A stretch of 5,787 nt of DNA from an uncultured Ruminococcus sp. (GTDB lineage Bacteria; Bacillota_A; Clostridia; Oscillospirales; Ruminococcaceae): the NCBI GenBank assembly GCA_937880065.1, contig CALFMA010000268.1:1-5787 (forward strand), given 5' to 3'. Shown piece by piece: positions 1 to 5,254 of the stretch. Positions within the stretch are counted from its first letter, which is position 1. Each line of letters begins with the position of its first letter. Below the pieces are notes generated by a model that searched no databases, was not told the DNA's origin, and saw nothing but the letters and a program-made list of their open reading frames with translations. A program made the position numbers and the translations under genes.

Positions 1-1042
1 GTAGGGGCGACTCTGCTATTTCCAATAATATGATGGCTTGAGGCGAGAACGAGGCCACTTGACGAACAATCTCGCTACCAATACTGCCTGCACCTCCTGT
101 AACCATCACTACATGATTATTCAATAGAGAACTCACATTATTGGTGTTGATCTCTATTACTGGACGATCCAGCAAATCCTCCACTTGAATCGACTCGATG
201 CGTCCGATCTTATTGGGTGAGAGATCCGCAGATGGATTTTGCGGGTCATAGCTGGTGAAGTATGGGGTAGTCAGAATGCGGATGTTGTTATCGATGAATA
301 TCGCCAAGTCTCTGAGGGGGTTGATTTCTTTAATCTTCAGAGGAGAAACGATTAGGTTGTTTATATTCTGCTCTTTCATCATTTTGATCAACGCGTCGTT
401 GATGGGATATACCTTCAATCCCAATAGGTTGTGATGGCTGTTGTCCGTGGAATCGGAGATAAAACCTACAGGGCGATAGTTGCTTTCCATGTTGGATTGT
501 AGCATCTTGGCGATGGATAATCCCGCCGACTTGGTGCCATAGATAAGCACTTTCTGCACTTTTTCGCTGTGATGCGAAATATATTCAAATATGGTTTTAA
601 TCGTCACTCGCCAACCGAAGAGCAATGTGATTCCTACGAAGATGTATGTCAGTAGTACGGTTGTCAGAAAGGGGGTCTGCTGCGGACTGAAGGTGTATTT
701 TATTAGGATATTGACGATAATGAGCAATACGCCGGTAGCTCCCACCGACATGGCCACTTTCAATGTATCGATAAAGGTCGAATAACGTAGAATACCCGAA
801 TACGTATGGAATACCCAAAAGAAAAAGCATTGCGTCAATAGCAACGGACAAGCTTGTTGCCACAATGGATATACTACTTCCATCTTGTATCCCACAATAC
901 TTTTACCAATCAAAAAACTTACCACCAATGCAATCAAGGCGATAAAGAGGTCTAGTAGCAACACACCCCATCTTGGTAAATAACCAATGTTAATCCAATG
1001 CGATAGGATATCTGACTTTAATAGGTCTCGTTCTTTTTTCAT
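1..1042 (-). CDS. CapD/WbpM/PglF-type polysaccharide biosynthesis protein (membrane-bound nucleotide-sugar dehydratase/epimerase), C-terminus cut by window edge
   Basis: The frame opens with ATG at 1042 (minus strand) and stays open for 347 codons to the window edge, so the C-terminal half is not visible. Residues about 27-47, 65-84, 97-115 and 128-147 are four hydrophobic membrane segments. A first Rossmann-like domain follows (VLIYGTKSAG at 165-174, PVGFISD at 191-197), then the family linker IQVEDLLDRP at 285-294, then the NAD-binding motif VTGGAGSIGSE at 314-324. This order is that of long FlaA1-like enzymes (usually about 600-650 residues), which make 4,6-dehydrated UDP-sugars for capsule, O-antigen or glycan synthesis at the inner membrane. 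The catalytic residues lie in the missing part, so dehydratase versus epimerase cannot be decided. No Shine-Dalgarno sequence precedes the ATG, as is usual in Bacteroidota. Codon choice and base composition differ from the genes on the right. The family call is firm; the exact substrate is unknown. Confidence 0.9.
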   Translation of the reverse strand, partial: MKKERDLLKSDILSHWINIGYLPRWGVLLLDLFIALIALVVSFLIGKSIVGYKMEVVYPLWQQACPLLLTQCFFFWVFHTYSGILRYSTFIDTLKVAMSVGATGVLLIIVNILIKYTFSPQQTPFLTTVLLTYIFVGITLLFGWRVTIKTIFEYISHHSEKVQKVLIYGTKSAGLSIAKMLQSNMESNYRPVGFISDSTDNSHHNLLGLKVYPINDALIKMMKEQNINNLIVSPLKIKEINPLRDLAIFIDNNIRILTTPYFTSYDPQNPSADLSPNKIGRIESIQVEDLLDRPVIEINTNNVSSLLNNHVVMVTGGAGSIGSEIVRQVASFSPQAIILLEIAESPL

Positions 1043-1282
1043 GTATTTGATTGTTAATATTTTGTTGATTTTACTAGCATTTGTCATCTTGAAAAACACT
1101 CAAAAACAAACGCTTTCTTTTGAAAAAAAATCGCTTTTTGCAAATCTTTTAAAAAACACAAAATCATATAGATTGGCTTTAGCTTTAACGTTCCTATTTT
1201 TCCAACATCCTTTTGCGAGAATAGGAAACGTTCTCCTACCTGTTTAGAATATTTTATTTCAAAAGATAAATTTAATTCAAAA
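1043..1282. other. Gene-free leader of the polysaccharide gene and probable sequence join
   Basis: About 240 bases between two divergent genes, very AT-rich with A and T runs. Its left part must be the 5' leader of the minus-strand polysaccharide gene. I could not find a secure Bacteroidota promoter (TAnnTTTG with an upstream TTTG), nor a sigma-A promoter. It contains the dyad at 1187-1232. The plus-strand frame of the integrase is open back to a TAG at 1169-1171, but the codons from 1172 to about 1280 do not look like integrase sequence. The break in integrase homology is therefore at about 1270-1285, which I take as the point where two unrelated sequences meet. Confidence 0.5.
1187..1232. 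repeat. Imperfect inverted repeat upstream of the polysaccharide gene
   Basis: AACGTTCCTATT (1187-1198) is the reverse complement of AATAGGAAACGTT (1220-1232) apart from one extra A, with a 21-base loop. The right arm is also part of a compact dyad, TAGGA-AACGTTC-TCCTA, at 1222-1238. No U-run follows on either strand, so it is a poor terminator. An operator, a leader hairpin or a recombinase site are all possible. The pairing is seen directly; its function is not known. Confidence 0.5.
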
Positions 1283-1957
1283 ATGTTGCCTAAACTTAAA
1301 AAGTTTCAGGCAGGTTTTTACAACGCAAAAGAACTGGACGAGATGTTTACAGCTTTCAAGGGTGACAGGCTTGAACTTGTAGTTAATATTGCAGCGTATT
1401 ATGGACTTCGTAGAAGTGAAGTGCTTGGATTGAAATGGGATTGTGTAGATTTTGATAGGAAAACTATCACTATCCGCAGGAAAATGATAAGCAGAACAGG
1501 AAACGGTCACGAAGAAATTATTGTTGAGGAACAGCTGAAAACAAAATCGAGTATAAGAACATTACCTATGATTCCTTACATTGAAGAAAAATTAAAGGAA
1601 AGATACTTTTACGAGCAGCATTATTCTCATATTCTTAAAGGTAATTTCGACAGAACATACGACGGTTTTGTGTGTAGAGATAATCTTGGAAAAATAATTA
1701 CTCCGGATTATGTATCTCAGCACTTTGCAATTGTTCTTAAGAATGCTAACCTCAGACACATAAGATTTCACGACCTTAGACATTCCTGTGCAAGTCTGCT
1801 TCTTGCTAATGGTGTATCAATGAAGGCAATACAAGAATGGCTTGGACATTCAACTTTCAATGTTACAGCTGACTTCTACAGCCATCTCGATTACAACTCG
1901 AAAATCTCATCAGCCGAAGCTATAGCTAAAGCTTTTAGCTCAAGTGCTGACAATTGA
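1283..1957 (+). pseudogene. Tyrosine recombinase/phage-type integrase, N-terminally truncated (catalytic domain only)
   Basis: The 224 residues match the catalytic domain of Tn916/phage-type integrases of Bacillota, which cut and rejoin DNA during excision and integration of mobile elements. All conserved residues are present: Arg43 in GLRRSE, a Lys at 86 or 88 in LKTKSSIRTLP, His163 and Arg166 in HDLRH, His189 in WLGHS, and the nucleophile Tyr199 in DFYSHLD. Full-length relatives have about 370-400 residues. The N-terminal arm-binding and SAM-like core-binding domains, about 150-180 residues, are missing. The ATG at 1283 falls inside what is normally the linker before the catalytic domain, and no ribosome site precedes it, so it is probably not the native start. 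The C-terminus looks complete. The gene points at tRNA-Leu 54 bases away, a usual neighbourhood for an element integrated at a tRNA. It could be an intact gene cut by an assembly join rather than a true pseudogene. Confidence 0.85.
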
Positions 1958-1970
1958 ACTAATGTCAGCA
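1945..1970. repeat. Hairpin spanning the integrase stop codon
   Basis: TGCTGACA (1945-1952) and TGTCAGCA (1963-1970) are perfect reverse complements with a 10-base loop that contains the TGA stop. On the plus strand it is followed by AAAATAAAA rather than a U-run, so it is at best a weak terminator. It may cap the integrase mRNA or form part of the element end. Confidence 0.45.
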
Positions 1971-2007
1971 AAATAAAAAGTAGGTTCTCCATTAGGAAAA
2001 CCTACTT
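1971..2007 (-). terminator. Rho-independent terminator of the tRNA-Leu transcript
   Basis: Read on the minus strand just past the tRNA CCA end, a 9-bp perfect stem AAGTAGGTT/AACCTACTT (2007-1999 with 1986-1978) encloses a further 3-bp TCC/GGA stem and a 4-base loop, and is followed by TTTTTATTTT. This is a classic intrinsic terminator. On the plus strand the same hairpin also lies downstream of the integrase stop but lacks a proper U-tail. Confidence 0.85.
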
Positions 2008-2011
2008 AAAT

Positions 2012-2098
2012 TGGTGCCGGTGGCGGGGGTCGAACCCGCACTCTGTTGCCAGAACTGGATTTTGAGTCCAGCACGTCTGCCAATTCCATCACACCGGC
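2012..2098 (-). tRNA. tRNA-Leu (anticodon CAA), intact, CCA encoded
   Basis: This 87-base cloverleaf has acceptor arms GCCGGTG/CACCGGC with discriminator A and encoded CCA at 2014-2012. The anticodon stem is CTGGA/TCCAG with loop CTCAAAA, so the anticodon CAA is at 2064-2062 and decodes UUG. The long class II variable arm has a TCTG/CAGA stem with a GCAA loop, and the T arm is GCGGG-TTCGACC-CCCGC. The long variable arm and CAA anticodon make it leucine. Its 3' end faces the integrase. It may be expressed from the strong promoter at 2396-2424, about 300 bases upstream, or from a weaker nearby site. It shares 12 bases over the anticodon loop with the broken tRNA at 2324-2364, so it may have been brought in by the integrated element or be a second host copy. 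Confidence 0.97.
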
Positions 2099-2111
2099 AA
2101 GTTATATCAAA

Positions 2112-2140
2112 CGCATAAGATAAAAAATCTGTTGCGTCAA
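2112..2140 (-). promoter_or_regulatory. Possible weak promoter for the intact tRNA-Leu
   Basis: On the minus strand TTGACG (2140-2135) lies 17 bases before TATGCG (2117-2112), which would put the transcription start a few bases before the tRNA at 2098. The -35 is one base from consensus but the -10 is poor. If real, it would let the tRNA be expressed independently of the upstream consensus promoter. Confidence 0.3.
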
Positions 2141-2177
2141 CCAAAAATCTTAAACATAAATGAAACAAGCGAATACG

Positions 2178-2233
2178 TGGTAGACATTTTGGTAGACAAT
2201 GTAGTGAATCAAAACAAAGATTTCTACCAAAAT
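2178..2233. repeat. TGGTAGACA direct repeats with an inverted copy (candidate integrase arm-binding sites)
   Basis: TGGTAGACA occurs at 2178-2186 and again at 2190-2198, 12 bases apart or about one helical turn. A third copy lies in inverse orientation as TTTCTACCA at 2222-2230. The second and third copies form an 11-bp perfect inverted repeat, ATTTTGGTAGA (2186-2196) with TCTACCAAAAT (2223-2233). Phased short repeats close to an attachment core are typical of arm-type sites bound by the N-terminal domain of tyrosine integrases. The repeats are seen directly; the role is inferred from position beside an integrase and a split tRNA. Confidence 0.55.
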
Positions 2234-2323
2234 ACAAACCTGTGCTTTCAAAACGTCGAAATTACGTTGGTTATAAGCAATGATACAGAAACTCAAAATA
2301 TAAATCTTTGAAATCACACAATC

Positions 2324-2364
2324 GGATTTTGAGTCTGCTGCGTCTGCCATTCCGCCACTTCGGC
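2324..2364 (-). pseudogene. Broken tRNA-Leu (CAA), 5' half only; likely att junction
   Basis: From 2364 leftwards the acceptor strand GCCGAAG, the D arm containing GGCGGAATGGCAGAC, the 5' anticodon strand GCAGA and the loop CTCAAAA are all present, as in a normal tRNA-Leu(CAA). Beyond the loop the 3' anticodon strand reads TCCGA and makes only three of five pairs. No variable arm, no T arm with TTCGA, and no matching CTTCGGC-ACCA acceptor strand follow. The 12-base GGATTTTGAGTC at 2324-2335 is identical to 2057-2068 in the intact tRNA. A crossover within the anticodon loop is a known integration position for tyrosine recombinases. The missing 3' half is not found elsewhere in this window. The fragment cannot give a working tRNA. 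Confidence 0.85.
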
Positions 2365-2395
2365 AAGTATTACGTATGGCGTAAATTACTATAAT

Positions 2396-2424
2396 ATTAT
2401 AACATAAAATCTTATAAATGTCAA
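2396..2424 (-). promoter_or_regulatory. Consensus sigma-A promoter of the tRNA-Leu locus
   Basis: On the minus strand TTGACA (2424-2419), a 17-base spacer and TATAAT (2401-2396) match the housekeeping consensus in all twelve positions. Transcription would start near 2389, about 25 bases before the broken tRNA. This is the strength expected for a tRNA promoter. After the split, the same transcript would read through the fragment and spacer into the intact tRNA and end at the terminator at 1971-2007. Confidence 0.9.
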
Positions 2425-2544
2425 GGGGTGAATAAATTAAAATAAAAAAATATATATTCAATGCATTTTTTCAAGCTTCACAGTTGTGTTATATGTAGAA
2501 GCGTAAAACTTCTGAAACGACAAAAAGAGAGGACGGTGTTTTAA
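2425..2544. other. AT-rich divergent intergenic region upstream of the sigma factor operon
   Basis: This separates the leftward tRNA promoter from the rightward sigma factor gene. It holds a long A/T tract (about 2431-2470). A possible extended -10 element, TGT followed by TATATG at 2490-2495, has only a poor -35 (TTTTTC at 2467-2472). A small hairpin AGAAG (2497-2501)/CTTCT (2509-2513) lies just after it. The operon promoter must be here but I cannot place it securely. Confidence 0.35.
2527..2533 (+). promoter_or_regulatory. Ribosome binding site supporting the TTG start of the sigma factor
   Basis: GAGAGGA lies 11 bases before TTG at 2545. The spacing is somewhat long, and with the rare start codon it suggests weak translation. 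There is no in-frame ATG until 2593, which would cut into sigma region 2, so TTG is preferred. Confidence 0.55.
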
Positions 2545-3054
2545 TTGGATAATGATAATATTTCATTGTATGCTTTCAGAAAATTCGGAGATATGGTATT
2601 GCGAGTTGCTTATACATCTTGTGGAAATTATGCGGAAGCCGAGGATATAACGCAGGATATATTCCTGTATCTCCATTCAAATCCTGTGAATTTTGAAAGT
2701 GATGAACATTTGAAAGCATGGCTGTTGAAAGTCACAACCAACAAATGCAAAAACTACAAAAGGAGTTTTCGAGTAAGTCATACGGGAACTCTGGAGGAGG
2801 ATTATCAGGGGAGTTATAATATGGATACAACAGATGTGGAGGTAAGGGAACTTCTGTCATCTTTACCGCCAAAATATGGGGCGGTAATGTATCTGTATTT
2901 ATACGAAAGTCGGACAGTTGAGGAAATTGCTGCGTTATTGGATAAAAAAATCAACACAGTTAAATCCTTGATACGCAGGGGAAAGGCAAAGCTTAAAATT
3001 GAGCTTGCAGATGAAAACCAAACGACAAAACAAGGTAGTGTAAGGAGGACATAA
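2545..3054 (+). CDS. RNA polymerase ECF-type sigma-70 factor
   Basis: A 169-residue protein with the two-domain layout of extracytoplasmic function sigma factors, which direct RNA polymerase to a small stimulus-dependent regulon. Region 2 spans about residues 8-75, with YAEAEDITQDIFLYLH (29-44) resembling the core-binding helix and AWLLKVTTNKCKNYKR (58-73) the -10-recognising helices. Region 4 spans about 100-154, with LLSSLPPKYGAVMYLYL and the helix-turn-helix TVEEIAALLDKKINTVKS (124-141) for -35 recognition. Regions 1 and 3 are absent, as expected. Start is TTG at 2545, because the next ATG would remove the beginning of region 2. The stop is two bases before a membrane protein gene whose ribosome site lies inside this gene, so the two are one translationally coupled operon. 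That arrangement is typical of a sigma factor with its anti-sigma factor. Subgroup and target promoters are not identifiable by eye. Confidence 0.93.
   Translation: MDNDNISLYAFRKFGDMVLRVAYTSCGNYAEAEDITQDIFLYLHSNPVNFESDEHLKAWLLKVTTNKCKNYKRSFRVSHTGTLEEDYQGSYNMDTTDVEVRELLSSLPPKYGAVMYLYLYESRTVEEIAALLDKKINTVKSLIRRGKAKLKIELADENQTTKQGSVRRT
3042..3048 (+). promoter_or_regulatory. Strong Shine-Dalgarno site of the membrane protein gene
   Basis: AAGGAGG lies within the last codons of the sigma gene, 8 bases before the ATG at 3057. It is a near-perfect anti-16S match and much stronger than the site of the sigma gene, which would favour making more of the membrane partner than of the sigma factor. It also marks this side of the window as Bacillota-like. 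Confidence 0.85.
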
Positions 3055-3056
3055 TT

Positions 3057-5192
3057 ATGAGAAAAGACGATTATAAATTACACCTTGACAAAATTAAATG
3101 CAGCGATGAATTCAGAAGAAAAATGGAGGAACTGCTTTCGGCTGAGCCGCAGGAAACATATGCGGAAAGTGTAACCACAGTTGAAAGAGCAGGAAGAATT
3201 AATATTCAGCGTTGGTCGGGATTAGCGGCTTCTGCTGCGCTTTTGCTGGGAATCGGCGGTGTAGCGGTTCATACAATGAAAGATGCTCCCGAAGTTCCCC
3301 CGACTCATAGCGGAGAATCAGATGCTCCCATAGCTGCAACAGGAGATAAGAGCAATGACGAAGCAGGGGAGTATTATTTCAGCTTTGAAAATAACACATA
3401 TTACCGTTTGGCAATGGGCGTTGAGGGAGAACTTCCCGATGAACTTGCTGAGAAATTAATTGAAAGAATAAATAGCGGAATTAAAAGGGAATACGACAAG
3501 GAAATAACAGCTGAAAACGATATTCAGGAAGCAAAATATGATATTAATTTGTTTGAACATGACAGCGTTCCGAATACTGAATGTAAAGACTATGTATTTA
3601 CAATATGTTCCGATACAGACGAAGATTTGCTTTATAAAGTAAGTAATAATAATATTATATTTATTGCGGATAATGGTGAAGAATCCCTGTATTTCGGAGA
3701 TAAGGATTTATATGGAGATATAAACAAAACGATTGCTGAGAATATATTCAGTTATGACTGGAAAGTCGTAAATGATAAATATTCCGAAGAATACAGCAGC
3801 TTGCTTAATAAGTACAGAGATGAAATTGTCAGATCTGACCTTGAACTTGGCGACGATATTATTATATTAGATACTAATTTGCCTTTTATTACTAATGCTA
3901 ATAAAAACGGTACAATTCAAGTGTATTATTCAATTGGAATAGGTTCAGAAATTTTCCCTGTAACATATCAGGCACCTGTTGAATTTGTCACGGCTGTATA
4001 TGAACTTATGGATGAAAATTATGCAATTGATTTATCACCGGAACCAATGAACATAAAAGAGAAACTTAACAGTGTTCTTTCAAATCCCGATTTCAATGAA
4101 AACGGCGATGTTTCTTACGGTACGGGACAGGGACAATTCAGCAAGGGATTTGACATCGGAAAGGCAGGAGAAGTTGGCGGAGATGAATTAATAAAACTTC
4201 TTGCAGACTATGAGTGGGTACCTGCTGAGGATTCAGAATATATGAGAAGCGACTTTATAATGATAAGTTATCAGAGCGAATTTGATTTAATAGGAGTTTC
4301 CGTAAACGACAAAGGTGAGCTTTTTGACCACGAAGAAGGCGTGCTTTACAGAGCAGAAAATGCAGATATTTCAGCATTGCAGGAACAGTTCCAAAGGTTG
4401 CTCCGAGTAAATGATGAAGTTCGTACAGCATATAATCTTTGTACAAGAGCTGATAATTTTACAACCCTTGAAAGTGAAGTAAGCATATATTACAATCCAT
4501 TGGACGAAACAGGGGAGAATAAGCCTGTAAACTGCACGGGAAGGTTATATTTAAAGAATCAGACATACGGCGAAAGTAAGGATGTCAACAGCTATTATTA
4601 TATGACACTTAACGGAATTGACAGCGATTACAGCGGAGAGTTTTACAAGCAGGATCGCTACTGGGCATTTGTTGAAAAGAACGGCTCAATTGCTAAGAGA
4701 TTTTTCAGAGGTGACATGGATTATGAGGGCTATCGTCTTTTCACAAGAGATAATTATATTGTAAGCGGCGGATATGACAATTACGATGCAATAAATATTG
4801 ACTATGAGATTCTTTACAATGACGCATTTTATACTTTCACACGCAAAGATGATGAATATATGAATGTGCTGGATTATAACCATGCTGTAGGTCAGGCTAA
4901 TGATTTTGTTAAAATTGAGTATATTGAACAGTACGACGATACAGAAGTGGAAAATGATTACAGCGAAATTCTTGAATTCAAAGTGAACGGAATGGGAGCG
5001 CTTGTCTATTATAGCAGGTCACGTAAAAATCTTGAAACAGGAGATGTTGAAAAGTATCTTGAATTCAAGCTTTGTGACGGAGTTTGTCTTGGTTTTGAAG
5101 AACCAATGCCCCATTTTGACTCGAATGACTTTGAAATTCCTGCGACTTCCGAAGAACTTGCGAAAGAATTTAAACTTATTAAGGAAACATAA
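3057..5192 (+). CDS. Single-pass membrane protein with large extracellular region, probable anti-sigma factor
   Basis: 711 residues. Residues 1-52 are a charged cytoplasmic segment beginning KDDYKLHLDKIKCSDEFRRK. Residues about 54-74 (SGLAASAALLLGIGGVAVHT) form the only membrane segment. Residues 75-105 are a Pro/Ser/Asp-rich linker, and 106-711 form an acidic, tyrosine-rich ectodomain. The short cytoplasmic tail would bind the sigma factor encoded two bases upstream, as in other ECF pairs. There is no HxxxCxxC zinc anti-sigma motif, so it is not a ZAS-type protein. The ectodomain seems to hold repeated beta-rich units: about 178-231 and 400-450 share a pattern of strands, an acidic turn and a closing helix. 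About 472-600 is rich in alternating Tyr/Phe strands. I recognise no named domain, protease or binding motif in it. The anti-sigma role rests on operon position and topology; what the ectodomain senses is unknown. Confidence 0.75.
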   Translation: MRKDDYKLHLDKIKCSDEFRRKMEELLSAEPQETYAESVTTVERAGRINIQRWSGLAASAALLLGIGGVAVHTMKDAPEVPPTHSGESDAPIAATGDKSNDEAGEYYFSFENNTYYRLAMGVEGELPDELAEKLIERINSGIKREYDKEITAENDIQEAKYDINLFEHDSVPNTECKDYVFTICSDTDEDLLYKVSNNNIIFIADNGEESLYFGDKDLYGDINKTIAENIFSYDWKVVNDKYSEEYSSLLNKYRDEIVRSDLELGDDIIILDTNLPFITNANKNGTIQVYYSIGIGSEIFPVTYQAPVEFVTAVYELMDENYAIDLSPEPMNIKEKLNSVLSNPDFNENGDVSYGTGQGQFSKGFDIGKAGEVGGDELIKLLADYEWVPAEDSEYMRSDFIMISYQSEFDLIGVSVNDKGELFDHEEGVLYRAENADISALQEQFQRLLRVNDEVRTAYNLCTRADNFTTLESEVSIYYNPLDETGENKPVNCTGRLYLKNQTYGESKDVNSYYYMTLNGIDSDYSGEFYKQDRYWAFVEKNGSIAKRFFRGDMDYEGYRLFTRDNYIVSGGYDNYDAINIDYEILYNDAFYTFTRKDDEYMNVLDYNHAVGQANDFVKIEYIEQYDDTEVENDYSEILEFKVNGMGALVYYSRSRKNLETGDVEKYLEFKLCDGVCLGFEEPMPHFDSNDFEIPATSEELAKEFKLIKET

Positions 5193-5207
5193 AATCAGCA
5201 TAACGAC

Positions 5208-5236
5208 AAAAACGCCACCGCAAAAACGGTGGCGTT
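5208..5236. terminator. Terminator hairpin between the membrane protein gene and ackA
   Basis: AACGCCACCG (5211-5220) and CGGTGGCGTT (5227-5236) form a perfect 10-bp GC-rich stem with loop CAAAAA. On the minus strand the stem ends in TTTTTG, making a good intrinsic terminator for ackA, 19 bases after its stop. On the plus strand it lies 18 bases after the 711-codon gene and is followed by AAATTTA, a weaker tail, so it probably serves both convergent genes. Confidence 0.85.
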
Positions 5237-5254
5237 AAATTTACCCGTAATAAA

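Larger units (their letters stand above)
2099..2323. other. Gene-free spacer between the intact and broken tRNA-Leu; candidate integrase arm region
   Basis: No credible gene lies here. The stretch is AT-rich and holds the TGGTAGA repeat cluster at 2178-2233 and the weak promoter candidate at 2112-2140. It sits directly beside the point where the second tRNA loses its pairing, so I read it as the end of an integrated element rather than ordinary intergenic DNA. Confidence 0.45.

Noticed and set aside
597..863. Minus-strand open frame of 88 codons
   Set aside because: It is a shifted frame inside the continuous 347-codon polysaccharide gene, whose motifs are all in the other frame.
1187..1232. 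Invertible capsule promoter of the Bacteroides type
   Set aside because: The segment between the arms is only 21 bases and contains no promoter. Known invertible promoters are flanked by repeats much further apart.
987..1247. Plus-strand hydrophobic open frame of 86 codons
   Set aside because: It overlaps the start of the polysaccharide gene antisense and then low-complexity AT-rich leader. The hydrophobicity follows from T-rich codons, and there is no ribosome site.
1992..2237. Minus-strand open frame across the intact tRNA
   Set aside because: Its second half is a translation of the tRNA-Leu itself; it has no ribosome site and no protein-like first half.
2057..2335. The two tRNA copies as direct-repeat ends of a tiny 267-base element
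   Set aside because: Recombination between them would join GCCGAAG with CACCGGC acceptor strands, which do not pair well, so neither copy supplies the other's missing half.
2150..2461. Minus-strand open frame with a peptide containing SGGMADAADSKSD
   Set aside because: That peptide is the well-known false translation of a tRNA-Leu 5' half; the DNA folds as the broken tRNA.
2513..2518. TGAAAC as an ECF-type -35 for autoregulation of the sigma operon
   Set aside because: A -10 at normal spacing would fall at about 2535, placing the start of transcription at or after the TTG start codon.
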